A DNA stretch of 64,000 bases. Source: Flavihumibacter fluvii. Its GTDB lineage: Bacteria > Bacteroidota > Bacteroidia > Chitinophagales > Chitinophagaceae. Position 1 is the first letter of the stretch; each line of letters opens with the position of its first letter. The notes under the pieces were generated by a model. The model was not told the origin of the DNA. It ran no database searches and saw only the letters and a program-made list of their open reading frames with translations. Made by a program: the position numbers and the translations under genes. Shown in pieces: positions 17,262 through 26,909 of the stretch. The stretch is taken from NCBI RefSeq assembly GCF_018595675.2, contig NZ_CP092333.1, positions 2,690,001-2,754,000 on the forward strand, written 5' to 3'.

Positions 17262-17720
17262 TTAACTATTGTATTCTTTTTTCTCTTCCCAGGCAATGGT
17301 TGCTGTCCGTTTAGCAATTAGCCATTTATTGTTTTCCTTTACATATTCATCGTTGTAGTTTGCCGCAATAGTTCTTATGTATGCTTTATCACCTTCTTTA
17401 CCAATAAGGGTAGCCAGGCAGTAGCATAATCCTGTAGCAGTATTTTCATCAATCGTGATTAAGTGTTGACCATTGTGATGATAAACTATTTCAAGCGGAG
17501 CCAGTATTTTAGCAAAGCCATCAGCTATCTCTTTTCTTCCGGAAAAGGTTAGTGTAGTTTCGCCCATAATAGAAGTGAGCACACCACTTTCAGCAAAAAA
17601 CGATGCTTGAGCAACATTATCTTTCTTATCAGAAACTATTGAAAAATTATCTGCCAGTTCCTTTAGTGCCAGCTTGTCTTCGAGTGCATTTATTCTATTA
17701 ATTAAACTTTCTTCTTTCAT
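17262..17720 (-). CDS. SnoaL-like / NTF2-fold protein
   Basis: 152 residues without a signal peptide: INRINALEDKLALKELADNFSIVSD, a helical start typical of SnoaL_4-type domains, then FSGRKEIADGFAKILAP and a final sheet ending WLIAKRTATIAWEEK. The fold is used by isomerases, dehydratases and ligand-binding proteins. The gene is 22 bases upstream of the zinc alcohol dehydrogenase and probably co-transcribed with it. Confidence 0.78.
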   Translation of the reverse strand: MKEESLINRINALEDKLALKELADNFSIVSDKKDNVAQASFFAESGVLTSIMGETTLTFSGRKEIADGFAKILAPLEIVYHHNGQHLITIDENTATGLCYCLATLIGKEGDKAYIRTIAANYNDEYVKENNKWLIAKRTATIAWEEKKEYNS

Positions 17721-17853
17721 TATTTTAAATTTTATTCATTAATGGGTTTCTTGGACAGAAGCCTTTCTCAATACCACAAGTGGTAAACCTTCATCATCCA
17801 GTAAGAAACCAGGAAAATGCCTTTGAAGACACTTTCCTGGGGAAATTCAAAAA

Positions 17854-18846
17854 TTACATCATACCTAATACCGGATGTATAACATATGGCTTTTCAAGAG
17901 CACTGATTTCCTCAGCGGAAAGCTGGATGTCTAATGCCGCAACTGCTTCCTCTACATGAAGAACAGCCGTTGTTCCTACAATAGGAGATGTGATGAAGGG
18001 CTTGCTGAGCATCCAGGCGAGTGCTGTTTGTGCCATTGAAGTACCACGTTCTTTCGCTACTTTTTCCAGGTTGTCAACAACAACTTTGTCCAGGTCATTA
18101 GTACCATCCCAAACCCATTTTGAAACTTCGTCTATTTCAACACGAGCTGTCTTTGTTCCCCATGGATGAGTAAGTCGTCCGCCTGCTAGCGGGCTCCAGG
18201 GTATGATGGCTATTTTTGGATCATGGCAAAGAGGAATCATTTCACGTTCTTCTTCCCTATACATCAGGTTGTATTGGTTTTGCATAGCGACAAACTTGGT
18301 CCAACCATTTTTTTCTGCAATGTTTTGCATTCTTTCAAATTGCCAGGCATACATAGTAGAAGCACCTATATATCTCACTTTTCCACTCTTTACTACATCA
18401 TGAAGAGTCTCCATTATTTCCTCCATAGGAGTCAATGGATCTAAACGATGAATCTGATATAGATCGACATAATCCATTTGCAATCTTTTCAGGCTCTTAT
18501 CAATCTCGCTCAGAATCGCTTTGCGAGAAAGCCCACCACCGTTTGGTTTACCAGGACGCATTTCCATCCTTACTTTTGTACCTACAACAATTTCGTCTCT
18601 GTCAAGTCCAAACTCCTTAATGAGCTTGCCTGTTATCTCCTCACTCGTTCCCATTTGATACACATTTGCAGTATCAAAATAATTAATACCGAGCTCGATA
18701 GCTTTTTTAAAGATCGGCTTTCCCTCTTCGAGGGTTTTCGCCCAAGGGAAAACACCGTTTTCTTTGCCGGGCTTACCGAAACTCATCATACCAAGACATA
18801 TCTTAGAAACATCTAAACCTGTATTTCCTAATTTTATGTACTTCAT
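17854..18846 (-). CDS. Aldo/keto reductase (YajO-like)
   Basis: 330 residues. AKR signature segments: MKYIKLGNTGLDVSKICLG, INYFDTANVYQMG (tetrad Asp and Tyr), VVGTKVRM (Lys), LYQIHRLDP (His) and the NADP-binding end SPIVGTTAVLHVEEAV. The PGKPNGGGLSRKAI segment points to the AKR11/YajO group. Cytoplasmic NADPH-dependent carbonyl reductase; substrate unknown. It follows the next AKR gene at 53 bases, in one transcription unit. Confidence 0.92.
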   Translation of the reverse strand: MKYIKLGNTGLDVSKICLGMMSFGKPGKENGVFPWAKTLEEGKPIFKKAIELGINYFDTANVYQMGTSEEITGKLIKEFGLDRDEIVVGTKVRMEMRPGKPNGGGLSRKAILSEIDKSLKRLQMDYVDLYQIHRLDPLTPMEEIMETLHDVVKSGKVRYIGASTMYAWQFERMQNIAEKNGWTKFVAMQNQYNLMYREEEREMIPLCHDPKIAIIPWSPLAGGRLTHPWGTKTARVEIDEVSKWVWDGTNDLDKVVVDNLEKVAKERGTSMAQTALAWMLSKPFITSPIVGTTAVLHVEEAVAALDIQLSAEEISALEKPYVIHPVLGMM

Positions 18847-18899
18847 GTTATTTTGATTTTAAAAGTTTACACTGTTGATGTAGTTAAAAAATAATTTAA

Positions 18900-19901
<1,002 letters not shown>

Positions 19902-19909
19902 TTATGATG

Positions 19910-19917
19910 CAAAGGTA
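19910..19917 (-). promoter_or_regulatory. -7 promoter element of the reductase operon
   Basis: The minus strand reads TACCTTTG, a full match to TAnnTTTG, 20 bases before the ATG at 19889. No copy of the 27-bp element found upstream of the other two redox genes is present here. Confidence 0.6.
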
Positions 19918-20042
19918 CCTACTGCCCCTTGGGGGCTATTACCTGGATTACGGGTTTACATACCATTATTACAGATGTGCAGTATCTTTATAGGTCAGAG
20001 GGAAATGATTTGATAATTTCGAAGCATCAAATAAAAGAGATT

Positions 20043-20951
20043 ATGAAAAGTGTACTGAATATAAAAACGATCCGGGACTATAATGTTTTAGTAGGCCAAG
20101 AAACACTTCACCCATTAGTAAGTGTTATTGACTTTTCTAAAATTAAATCGTATAAGCAACCGGCTGTACAAACTTTAAATTTTAGTTTTTATGCTGTCTT
20201 TTTAAAAGATAATGAGCACTGCGAAATACGTTACGGCAGAAATAATTATGACTACCAGGAAGGGACATTGATTTTTATAGCACCCGGTCAGGTAGTGAGC
20301 ATTGAGGATGATGGTGAAGATTATCAGCCAAGCGGCTATGCATTGTTATTTCATCCTGACCTAATAAGGGGAACATTGCTTGGGCAGCATATGAATGACT
20401 ATACATTCTTTTCTTACGATGTGCATGAGGCATTGCATCTGGCTGAAAGTGAAAGGCAGGTAGTGATGGAATGTTTTAACAAGATTAATTATGAATTTAA
20501 ACAAATGATTGATAAGCATAGTAAAAAGCTAATCTTATCGAACATTGAACTCTTCTTAAATTATTGTGTACGTTTTTATGATCGGCAATTTATTACCCGT
20601 GACCATGCCAATACAGGTGTGTTAGAAAAATTTGAAGGTTTGGTAGATGAATATTTCAGTTCAGATAAACCACAGGAAACCGGCATTCCCTCTGTTAGTT
20701 ATTTTGCATCCACGCTTCATCTTTCACCAAATTATTTTGGTGATCTTGTAAAGAAAGAAACAGGCAAAACAGCGCAGGAATATATTCAGGCAAAGCTTAT
20801 TGATGTTGCCAAAGAAAAGATATTTGATCCCGCTAAATCTGTAAGTGAAATTGCTTATGAGCTTGGTTTTAATTATCCGCAACATTTCACCCGGCTGTTT
20901 AAAAAGAAGGTCGGCGTTTCGCCCAAAGAATACCGAAGGTCAGTTAATTGA
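20043..20951 (+). CDS. AraC-family transcriptional regulator
   Basis: 302 residues from ATG 20043 (MKSVLNIKTIRDYNVL); the frame extends further upstream but without family-like sequence. The N-terminal cupin-type sensor domain includes GTLIFIAPGQVVSIEDDG. The C-terminal two-HTH DNA-binding domain spans about 205-300: YFASTLHLSPNYFGDLVKKE and SVSEIAYELGFNYPQHFTRL, ending GVSPKEYR. It is divergent from the reductase operon and probably activates it in response to an electrophile or metabolite. Whether it also binds the 27-bp elements at 11.6 and 13.1 kb is open. Confidence 0.92.
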   Translation: MKSVLNIKTIRDYNVLVGQETLHPLVSVIDFSKIKSYKQPAVQTLNFSFYAVFLKDNEHCEIRYGRNNYDYQEGTLIFIAPGQVVSIEDDGEDYQPSGYALLFHPDLIRGTLLGQHMNDYTFFSYDVHEALHLAESERQVVMECFNKINYEFKQMIDKHSKKLILSNIELFLNYCVRFYDRQFITRDHANTGVLEKFEGLVDEYFSSDKPQETGIPSVSYFASTLHLSPNYFGDLVKKETGKTAQEYIQAKLIDVAKEKIFDPAKSVSEIAYELGFNYPQHFTRLFKKKVGVSPKEYRRSVN

Positions 20952-21256
20952 GTTGATAGGGACTGCTCGGCGTTTCTACTTAGTTGATCCAATTATTGGT
21001 TCTTACATTACTTACCATATACCCGACCATTTGCAGTATGAACTAGGCTTTGACAATGGTAAGAATTCCAATAAGCTTTACTAATTTCCGATATCCCTTT
21101 TTTTGCAATACATTAAGCAAACCCAATATCATTTTTTGGGTTATTAAATTCCGCTTTGTTTTTCCCTTTTTAGACTTTCCATTGCGTAGACCATTACTAT
21201 TCCCCTGATTGATAATAGCCCTTTTTTCATTTTGTTGATTGGTATGTAAGTTTCGG
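20952..21256. other. Intergenic stretch between araC-type gene and mnmE
   Basis: No gene is recognised. A weak hairpin, AACCCAA / TTGGGTT with a 9-base loop, lies at 21120-21142 and may end the AraC transcript. A minus-strand open frame over part of the stretch has no recognisable content. Confidence 0.45.
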
Positions 21257-22642
21257 TTACTTTCCGATACAGAACTTACTGAAGATATAATCGAGCAGGT
21301 CTTCGTTGCTGACTTCGCCCGTGATCTCACCAAGGTAATGCAGGGCACGACGGATATCGAGGGCCAGCAGGTCGCCGGGAATCTTTGCATCCAGGGCCTG
21401 GCGCACATCCTGCAGGGCATTCAGCATTTGCTGCAGGGCATGGAAATGTCGGGCGTTGGTAACAATGGTGTCTTCGGCATTTATTTCGCCCTGCAATACC
21501 ATGTCAACCAGCCGCTCTTTCAAGGTTTCAATGTGCAACCCTTCCTTCGCAGAGATAAATAAGATGGGTGTTGCTGCTGCGTAACGGTCACGCATAGCTG
21601 CTTCATCGCCTTTATCGACCTGGTTGCCTACCAGCAGGAAACGAAACCCGTTTTTGGTAAACTCATCTTTATTGGCGAGCAACTCTGCTACAGGCATCGT
21701 ATTTACATCAAATAAATACAGCACCACATCAGCCTGCCGCATTTTTTCAAGGCTGCGTTCCACCCCAATATTTTCAACCACATCAGCAGTGTGTTCCCGA
21801 ATGCCCGCGGTGTCTATGAAGCGAAATAAAATGCCATCCACATTCAGCACTTCTTCAATGGTATCCCGGGTAGTACCGGCGATTTCACTGACTATGGCGC
21901 GGTTCTCATTTAATAAAGTATTCAGCAGGGTTGATTTCCCGGCATTGGGCTTGCCGATAATGGCCACGGTAACGCCGTTCTTGATCACATTGCCCAATTG
22001 AAAGGAATGGGCCAGTTTACTCACGCGCGCGATCGCCCCCGTCACCAGGTTGTACAATTGTGAACGATCGGCAAATTCCACATCTTCCTGTGAAAAATCG
22101 AGTTCCAGTTCTATCAGGGCGGAAAAAGTGATCAATTGTTCGCGTAAGGCTTTTAACTCTGCTGAAAAGCCGCCCCGGATATTATGCAGGGCATTCCTGT
22201 GCGATGCCGACGTATTGGAAGAAATTAAATCCGCCACAGCCTCAGCCTGGGTGAGATCAAGCTTGCCATTAAGGAAAGCGCGCTGGGTGAATTCACCAGC
22301 CCTGGCCAGCCGGGCGCCAGCGTGAATAAAAGCGTCCATCAGTTGTTGCAACACATATGGCGAACCATGGCCCGATACCTCCACTACATCTTCCCCGGTA
22401 TAGGATTTCGGTCCTTTAAAAAGGGTTACTACCACTTCATCAATGGCCAGCGGCCCTGACTTAATAAATCCAACATGTGCAGTATGTGTTGCCTGCACGG
22501 ATAAGTCTTTTGAGGGAAACAATCCATCCACAATAGCTATCGCTTTTGGTCCACTCAGCCTGATCACGCCAATGGCGCCAATACCCGGCGGGGTCGCCAG
22601 GGCAAGAATGGTATCATCCCACTGTGGATTGGAATATTTCAT
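21257..22642 (-). CDS. mnmE: tRNA uridine-5-carboxymethylaminomethyl modification GTPase MnmE
   Basis: 461 residues, full family length. The N-terminal tetrahydrofolate-binding domain begins DTILALATPPGIGAIGVIRLS. The helical domain contains the GTPase domain: G1 GKPNAGKST (230-238), G2/switch region GTTRDTIEE, G3 DTAGIRE, G4 NQVDKGD. The protein ends in the invariant FCIGK with its catalytic-type Cys. With MnmG it forms the cmnm5/mnm5 modification at U34 of tRNAs. A single gene read on the minus strand; the stop lies at the edge of the accessory region, marking its right border. Confidence 0.97.
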   Translation of the reverse strand: MKYSNPQWDDTILALATPPGIGAIGVIRLSGPKAIAIVDGLFPSKDLSVQATHTAHVGFIKSGPLAIDEVVVTLFKGPKSYTGEDVVEVSGHGSPYVLQQLMDAFIHAGARLARAGEFTQRAFLNGKLDLTQAEAVADLISSNTSASHRNALHNIRGGFSAELKALREQLITFSALIELELDFSQEDVEFADRSQLYNLVTGAIARVSKLAHSFQLGNVIKNGVTVAIIGKPNAGKSTLLNTLLNENRAIVSEIAGTTRDTIEEVLNVDGILFRFIDTAGIREHTADVVENIGVERSLEKMRQADVVLYLFDVNTMPVAELLANKDEFTKNGFRFLLVGNQVDKGDEAAMRDRYAAATPILFISAKEGLHIETLKERLVDMVLQGEINAEDTIVTNARHFHALQQMLNALQDVRQALDAKIPGDLLALDIRRALHYLGEITGEVSNEDLLDYIFSKFCIGK

Positions 22643-22664
22643 GCCGTAAAGATAGGGTCTTGCC

Positions 22665-23348
22665 CTATTTGCCCGACAGCGCTTTCAACACCAGTTCAGC
22701 AGCCGGGGCTGAGGAAGCGGGATTCTGCCCGGTGATGAGGTTACCATCCTGCTGCACAAATGCGCCCCAGTCTGCCCCCTTTTTATATAGTCCACCCAGT
22801 TTCGACAATTCATCCTCCAATAAAAAAGGCACGACATCGGTCAGCTGGACCGCTGCTTCCTCTGTATTGGAAAAGCCGGTAACCGCCTTTCCTTTTACCA
22901 GGGGCTGGCCATCCTGGCCTTTTACTTTCACCAGGGCGGCAGGCGCATGGCAAACGAGCGCCACAGGTTTCTGCTGTTGGTTAAAAGTTTCAATCAGTGC
23001 AATGGAATCAGCATCATTGGCCAGGTCCCAGAGTGGCCCGTGGCCGCCGGGGTAAAATACCGCATCATAATCATCGGCATCTGCCAGGTTCAGGGGAAGT
23101 GTCAGTGAAAGTTTTTCCTGCAGGTCTGCATCTTTATAGAACCGTTTGGTGGCTTCGGTCTGGGCATCAGGCGCTTCACTTTTGGGATCAATCGGTGGCT
23201 GGCCGCCTTTGGGGGAAGCCAGGGTAATGATTGCCCCGGCATCGGCGAAAACATAGTAAGGAGCTGCGAATTCTTCTACCCAAAATCCGGTCTTCTGGCC
23301 TGTATTGCCTAAATCCTCATGCGAAGTAAGAACCATTAAAATTGTCAT
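22665..23348 (-). CDS. DJ-1/PfpI (type 1 glutamine amidotransferase-like) protein
   Basis: 227 residues from the ATG at 23348 (MTILMVLTSHEDLG), preferred over the ATG seven codons earlier because homologues start here. The Hsp31/HchA-like set is visible: E25/E26 in GFWVEEFAAPYYVF, PGGHGPLWDL, and the nucleophile elbow VCHAPAAL with C133. Family members are glyoxalase III-type glyoxal/methylglyoxal hydratases or chaperones. It follows mnmE's start by 22 bases on the same strand, so mnmE may be co-transcribed downstream of it. Confidence 0.88.
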   Translation of the reverse strand: MTILMVLTSHEDLGNTGQKTGFWVEEFAAPYYVFADAGAIITLASPKGGQPPIDPKSEAPDAQTEATKRFYKDADLQEKLSLTLPLNLADADDYDAVFYPGGHGPLWDLANDADSIALIETFNQQQKPVALVCHAPAALVKVKGQDGQPLVKGKAVTGFSNTEEAAVQLTDVVPFLLEDELSKLGGLYKKGADWGAFVQQDGNLITGQNPASSAPAAELVLKALSGK

Positions 23349-23450
23349 ATTTGTTATTTTCCTTGGCAAAAATAGGGCGGCTTTGCTGAATTGCCCGGCA
23401 AATACTACAAATTCTGTAGATAAATAGTTGTGGCGGAATGGCTTAGGTTA

Positions 23451-23486
23451 AAAAAAATCATCCCCCTGCTGGCGCAGGGGGATGAT
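23451..23486 (-). terminator. Rho-independent terminator of the exbBD-tonB operon
   Basis: A 13-bp perfect stem (ATCATCCCCCTGC paired with GCAGGGGGATGAT) and a 4-base loop are followed on the minus strand by T7. It lies 25 bases after the tonB stop. Confidence 0.9.
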
Positions 23487-23511
23487 GGTATTCCATTTTA
23501 AAGAAATCGTA

Positions 23512-24342
23512 TTATTCTGCTTCGAGGCGGAAAGTAATCGGTTGCTTCTTATAAGATTTCACCTGGCGTCCGTTCTGAACGGCCGGGGTCCATTTACCTG
23601 ATTTTTTGATTACCCGTACAGCTTCTTCGCGGAGTTCATTGGCACCACTGATGGCTTCCACATCGCTCACGTTACCCTCTTTGTCCACAATGAACTGAAC
23701 CACAATAGTACCCTGGATCTCATTGTCGATCGCTTCCTGAGGGTATCTCAGGCTCTTGTTCAGGTAACGCTGCCATGCGCTGGCACCACCAGGATAGTCG
23801 GACTCGATTTCCACCTTGGTGAAGGTTTTATCCCAGTCTTCTTCCACTTTTTTAGGTGCTTCAACTACCCCTTTTCCATCATCTGAAGCCGGGGGAGCTA
23901 CGATACCTTCGTCTTTCAGACCTTCCTGGTTAACGGTACCAATTTTGGTGTCTTCCAGTTTTTCCTGCTCAGGCGGCTTTTCGTCTTCTTTCACTTCCTC
24001 ATCCTTTACGATCTTGGGTGGGGTGAATTTGGCCATTTCCACTTTTGGTGGTTCTGGCTTGGGTGGCGGTGGCGGCGGTGGCGGTTCATTCTTTTGTTCC
24101 TGCTTCACCTCCTCCAGCTGAACGTCCTGTACAATCATCTCCTTGCCATCATTCTTTTTGCCCAACTGGTTAGCGAGTACACTGCCCAGAAGAATCAACA
24201 ACAGGATAGCGGCCGCACCTACAAGGGCGTAGGTAAGACGCTTGTTATATGTCTTGCGCAGGTCGTAAGCTCCATAGTCTTTGTTCCGGCCATCGAAGAG
24301 GATGTCCAGTACATCAGCACTTAATATTTTGTTTACGTCCAT
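23512..24342 (-). CDS. tonB: Energy transducer TonB
   Basis: 276 residues. The cytoplasmic N-terminus VLDILFDGRNKDYGAYDLR is followed by one membrane helix (about 36-57: YALVGAAAILLLILLGSVLA), a Pro-rich periplasmic linker with eight consecutive prolines (PEPPKVEM follows), and a C-terminal TonB domain (AWQRYLNKSLRYPQEA ... GTIVVQFIVDKEGNVSDVEAI). It transmits proton-motive force from the ExbB-ExbD motor to outer-membrane TonB-dependent receptors. Last gene of exbB-exbD-exbD-tonB, followed by a strong terminator. A paralogue with the same N-terminal motif lies at 48017-48841. Confidence 0.95.
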   Translation of the reverse strand: MDVNKILSADVLDILFDGRNKDYGAYDLRKTYNKRLTYALVGAAAILLLILLGSVLANQLGKKNDGKEMIVQDVQLEEVKQEQKNEPPPPPPPPKPEPPKVEMAKFTPPKIVKDEEVKEDEKPPEQEKLEDTKIGTVNQEGLKDEGIVAPPASDDGKGVVEAPKKVEEDWDKTFTKVEIESDYPGGASAWQRYLNKSLRYPQEAIDNEIQGTIVVQFIVDKEGNVSDVEAISGANELREEAVRVIKKSGKWTPAVQNGRQVKSYKKQPITFRLEAE

Positions 24343-24397
24343 TGTTCAATTTTTAAATAAGATGCATATCAGTTATAATTCCACAAATTGAAGCACA

Positions 24398-24934
24398 TTA
24401 CTGGGGAGTTGTACCCTGTGTTGCGTTAATCAATTGGTCTTCAACCGGTGAAATATCAACCAATGCATATCTTTTGACATTATTAATTGTCATTTCATCG
24501 AGGATATCAACCGTATTCTTGTAGGTACTTTCCTTGTTAGGCTTAATCACCACAACGAAATCCTCAGGGTCAGTACTTTTTTTCTTGGTCAGGATGATAT
24601 CCCTGATTTCCTTGAAGCCGGTACTTTTGAAGTTAGAGGCGTCAGGTAACAGTTCCCCTTCGTAATAGAAGATGTTATCATTCTTGGCCAGCATAATGGT
24701 TAATGCACCAGAGGCTTTTACCTTATTCTGTTCTTCCGGCTTTTCGGTATCCTTGGGCAGGAACAAGCGCATGGCTGTTGGCTGACTCATGGTTGTCGTA
24801 AAGATGAAGAAAGTGATCAGCAGAAAGCCGAGGTCCACCATGGGGGTGAGGTCTACCCGCGTAGAGAGTTTTTTGCCCTTCTTAACGCCAGGTCCTTTTT
24901 TATGACCGCCACCCGAGGTATCTAATTCTGCCAT
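24398..24934 (-). CDS. exbD: ExbD/TolR-type biopolymer transport protein
   Basis: 178 residues. A Lys/Gly-rich cytoplasmic N-terminus (GGGHKKGPGVKKGKKLS) precedes VDLTPMVDLGFLLITFFIFTT, the ExbD membrane helix with the proton-relay Asp of the D-L-G-F-L-L motif. A periplasmic domain of about 125 residues follows. It works with ExbB as the proton channel powering TonB. Two exbD genes in tandem are usual in this phylum. Gap to tonB is 55 bases. Confidence 0.93.
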   Translation of the reverse strand: MAELDTSGGGHKKGPGVKKGKKLSTRVDLTPMVDLGFLLITFFIFTTTMSQPTAMRLFLPKDTEKPEEQNKVKASGALTIMLAKNDNIFYYEGELLPDASNFKSTGFKEIRDIILTKKKSTDPEDFVVVIKPNKESTYKNTVDILDEMTINNVKRYALVDISPVEDQLINATQGTTPQ

Positions 24935-24961
24935 TTTGCAAAATTTTAATGCGTTATAAAA

Positions 24962-25618
24962 TTATTCTTCTTTCGCTGTGCCCTTCATGTTAGCATTGTA
25001 GAGCTCAGTTCCTGGTGGAACGCCTTCCGGATTCGTAACCATTTGAAATTTCATCAGGTCATTTTTCTTGAAGGCATCAATAACCCCTTTAAAGGCCGGG
25101 TATTTTGACGCGTTATCCCCTTTTACCAGCAGGTTCATTTTTGTTCCCTGGAAACCGGTCGCAGTGGCGCGCATCCAGTCTATCATTTCATTATTCAGGG
25201 TATCCAGGACAGGTATACCATCAAACTTGATCTTGGGCCAGGTATCTGCCGGTTGGCCCAGCAGGGCTTTTAATTGGCTGATGGGTACCCCGATAAATGC
25301 CCCTTTTTTGAAATTCGTCATTTCTGCTTCTGTAAGGCCCAGGTTACGGGTTGTGTTCAAGGCTTCGATGATATCCCTTTTCGGGGCATCTTCAGACCAG
25401 GTCATGTATACCTTGCCGTCTTTATCGATGACGACCATCGCCACATCTTTCTGCGGAGCTACTTTGGAAGCAACGGAGCCAGGGGTAGTAACCGTAAGTG
25501 TTTCTGATGGCTTGAACTTGGTTGTCAGGATGAAAAATGACAACAAGAGGAAAGCCACATCACACATCGCGGTCATATCAATGGTCGTACTCTTCCGAGG
25601 TAATTTAACTTTTGGCAT
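24962..25618 (-). CDS. Second ExbD/TolR-type protein, long form
   Basis: 218 residues. The N-terminus PRKSTTIDMTAMCDVAFLLLSFFILTT contains the membrane helix with the conserved Asp (MCDVAFLLL). The periplasmic part is longer than in the neighbouring exbD, with an insertion around residues 100-150 (LKALLGQPADTWPKIKFDGI), before the usual end (FKGVIDAFKKNDLMKFQMVT). Probably forms a heteromeric stator with the adjacent ExbD. The gap to the second exbD is 27 bases, so the two are co-transcribed. Confidence 0.92.
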   Translation of the reverse strand: MPKVKLPRKSTTIDMTAMCDVAFLLLSFFILTTKFKPSETLTVTTPGSVASKVAPQKDVAMVVIDKDGKVYMTWSEDAPKRDIIEALNTTRNLGLTEAEMTNFKKGAFIGVPISQLKALLGQPADTWPKIKFDGIPVLDTLNNEMIDWMRATATGFQGTKMNLLVKGDNASKYPAFKGVIDAFKKNDLMKFQMVTNPEGVPPGTELYNANMKGTAKEE

Positions 25619-25699
25619 GACTTTATAAATTAATCTGATTCACATTTAGATTCAGGTTTCGCAATTTTCCATAAACCTTCCGGTAGAAAAATGTCCCCC

Positions 25700-25727
25700 T
25701 GCTTACTGCTCACCGCTCACTGCTTAC
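25700..25727. repeat. Heptad tract (TGCTYAC units) at the exbB stop
   Basis: Four 7-bp units: TGCTTAC, TGCTCAC, CGCTCAC, TGCTTAC. The last overlaps the exbB stop codon (25726-25724, minus strand). Confidence 0.7.
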
Positions 25728-26581
25728 TTGTACAGTGAAGCAAAGCTTTGTGTCAAAGTGAAACCAGACTCGTCAATTCCGTAGGTGATACCGTCGATCT
25801 TAGTGGTGAACACGTTATACATGATGATCGCGATAGCCGAGGTACCGATACCGAGGGCGGTATTATACAAGGCCTCAGAGATACCTTTTGACAATTCACG
25901 GGCAGCATCACCACCACCTTCATCACCCAGTTTAGAGAAGGAACGGATCATACCCAATACCGTTCCGAACAGACCCAGCAGGGTAGCCACGGAGGCGATA
26001 GTAGACAGGAACACGAGGTTCTTTTCCAGCATGGGCAATTCAAGCGCTGTAGCTTCTTCCACTTCTTTCTGGATAGACAATACTTTTTGCTCTGTATCCA
26101 GCTCAGTGTCAGTGATCATTTCTTTGTACTTGCGGAGACCTGCTTTCATTACGTTTCCAACAGATCCTTTTTGCTTGTCGCACTCAGATAATGCAGCATC
26201 CACATTTTTGTTAGCCAGGTGATACTGTACTTTGCGGATGAACTCATCATTATTTCCTGTTCCAGCTGCTTTGCTGATGGTCAGGAACCTTTCAATTACG
26301 AATACCAATACAACCAACAGGTTGCCAATCAGGATAGGTACAACGATTCCACCTTCATACATTTTGTTGAACGCTCCTTTAGGACCCTGGTGAGCAGGCC
26401 AGAAGCCGCCGTTAGGATCAGGATTGGTGAAACCGCTTGCTGCACCAGCAACAAATCTCCAAATGAGGAAACCTCCTACGATACACAATAGTGGGGCAAT
26501 CCAGGAAATGGCGTTGCTTCTTTTTTTCACTTGAACAGATGTTGCTGCCTTAGCAGTTGCAGTTGGTTTAGTCTCTGCCAT
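25724..26581 (-). CDS. exbB: MotA/TolQ/ExbB proton channel protein
   Basis: 285 residues. The first membrane helix lies at about 25-45 (ISWIAPLLCIVGGFLIWRFV), a second follows IVVPILIGNLLVVLVFVIERFL, and the channel pair covers LVFLSTIASVATLLGLFGTVLGMIRSF and ALYNTALGIGTSAIAIIMYNVF, the family signature. With ExbD it forms the inner-membrane motor for TonB. First gene of the operon. Its upstream region (26582-26909) is shared with the divergent zincin gene. The stop codon overlaps a 7-bp repeat tract. Confidence 0.95.
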   Translation of the reverse strand: MAETKPTATAKAATSVQVKKRSNAISWIAPLLCIVGGFLIWRFVAGAASGFTNPDPNGGFWPAHQGPKGAFNKMYEGGIVVPILIGNLLVVLVFVIERFLTISKAAGTGNNDEFIRKVQYHLANKNVDAALSECDKQKGSVGNVMKAGLRKYKEMITDTELDTEQKVLSIQKEVEEATALELPMLEKNLVFLSTIASVATLLGLFGTVLGMIRSFSKLGDEGGGDAARELSKGISEALYNTALGIGTSAIAIIMYNVFTTKIDGITYGIDESGFTLTQSFASLYK

Positions 26582-26909
26582 AATCGTTTGTTTTTAGTTT
26601 TTTGTTGAAACAGGAAATATTTGTTCTTGAATTGGCCCAAAGCTCATTGGGGACACAAGTCTAATGAAAAAAAAAATAAAAAAGTCAAATTGACACAATA
26701 AATATCCGAATCCGGTATAAATAAAAAAAATAAGGTTGTTCCGCCATTTTTTAAATGAAATGGTATGTTTCTTTTGGGTTATATTTTAACCAAAGCTGGC
26801 AGATAAACACTACCCATCATGAAATTTCCGGGATTCATCCCATCCAGTCCAATTTTCCCGGCTGGTTCCCCTATTTTTATCCTTCGTTCCAATTTAAACA
26901 CATTTTAAT
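26582..26909. other. Divergent promoter region of exbB and the zincin gene
   Basis: An AT-rich gap without coding content and with long A runs around 26668-26685. On the minus strand GAGCTTTG (26645-26638) is one base from the -7 consensus and could serve exbB. No clear -7 element was found for the zincin gene. Confidence 0.4.

Noticed and set aside
20952-21256. A minus-strand open frame reading into mnmE's 3-prime region
   Set aside because: Its basic, Lys/Leu-rich translation has no recognisable motif and it overlaps mnmE in another frame.
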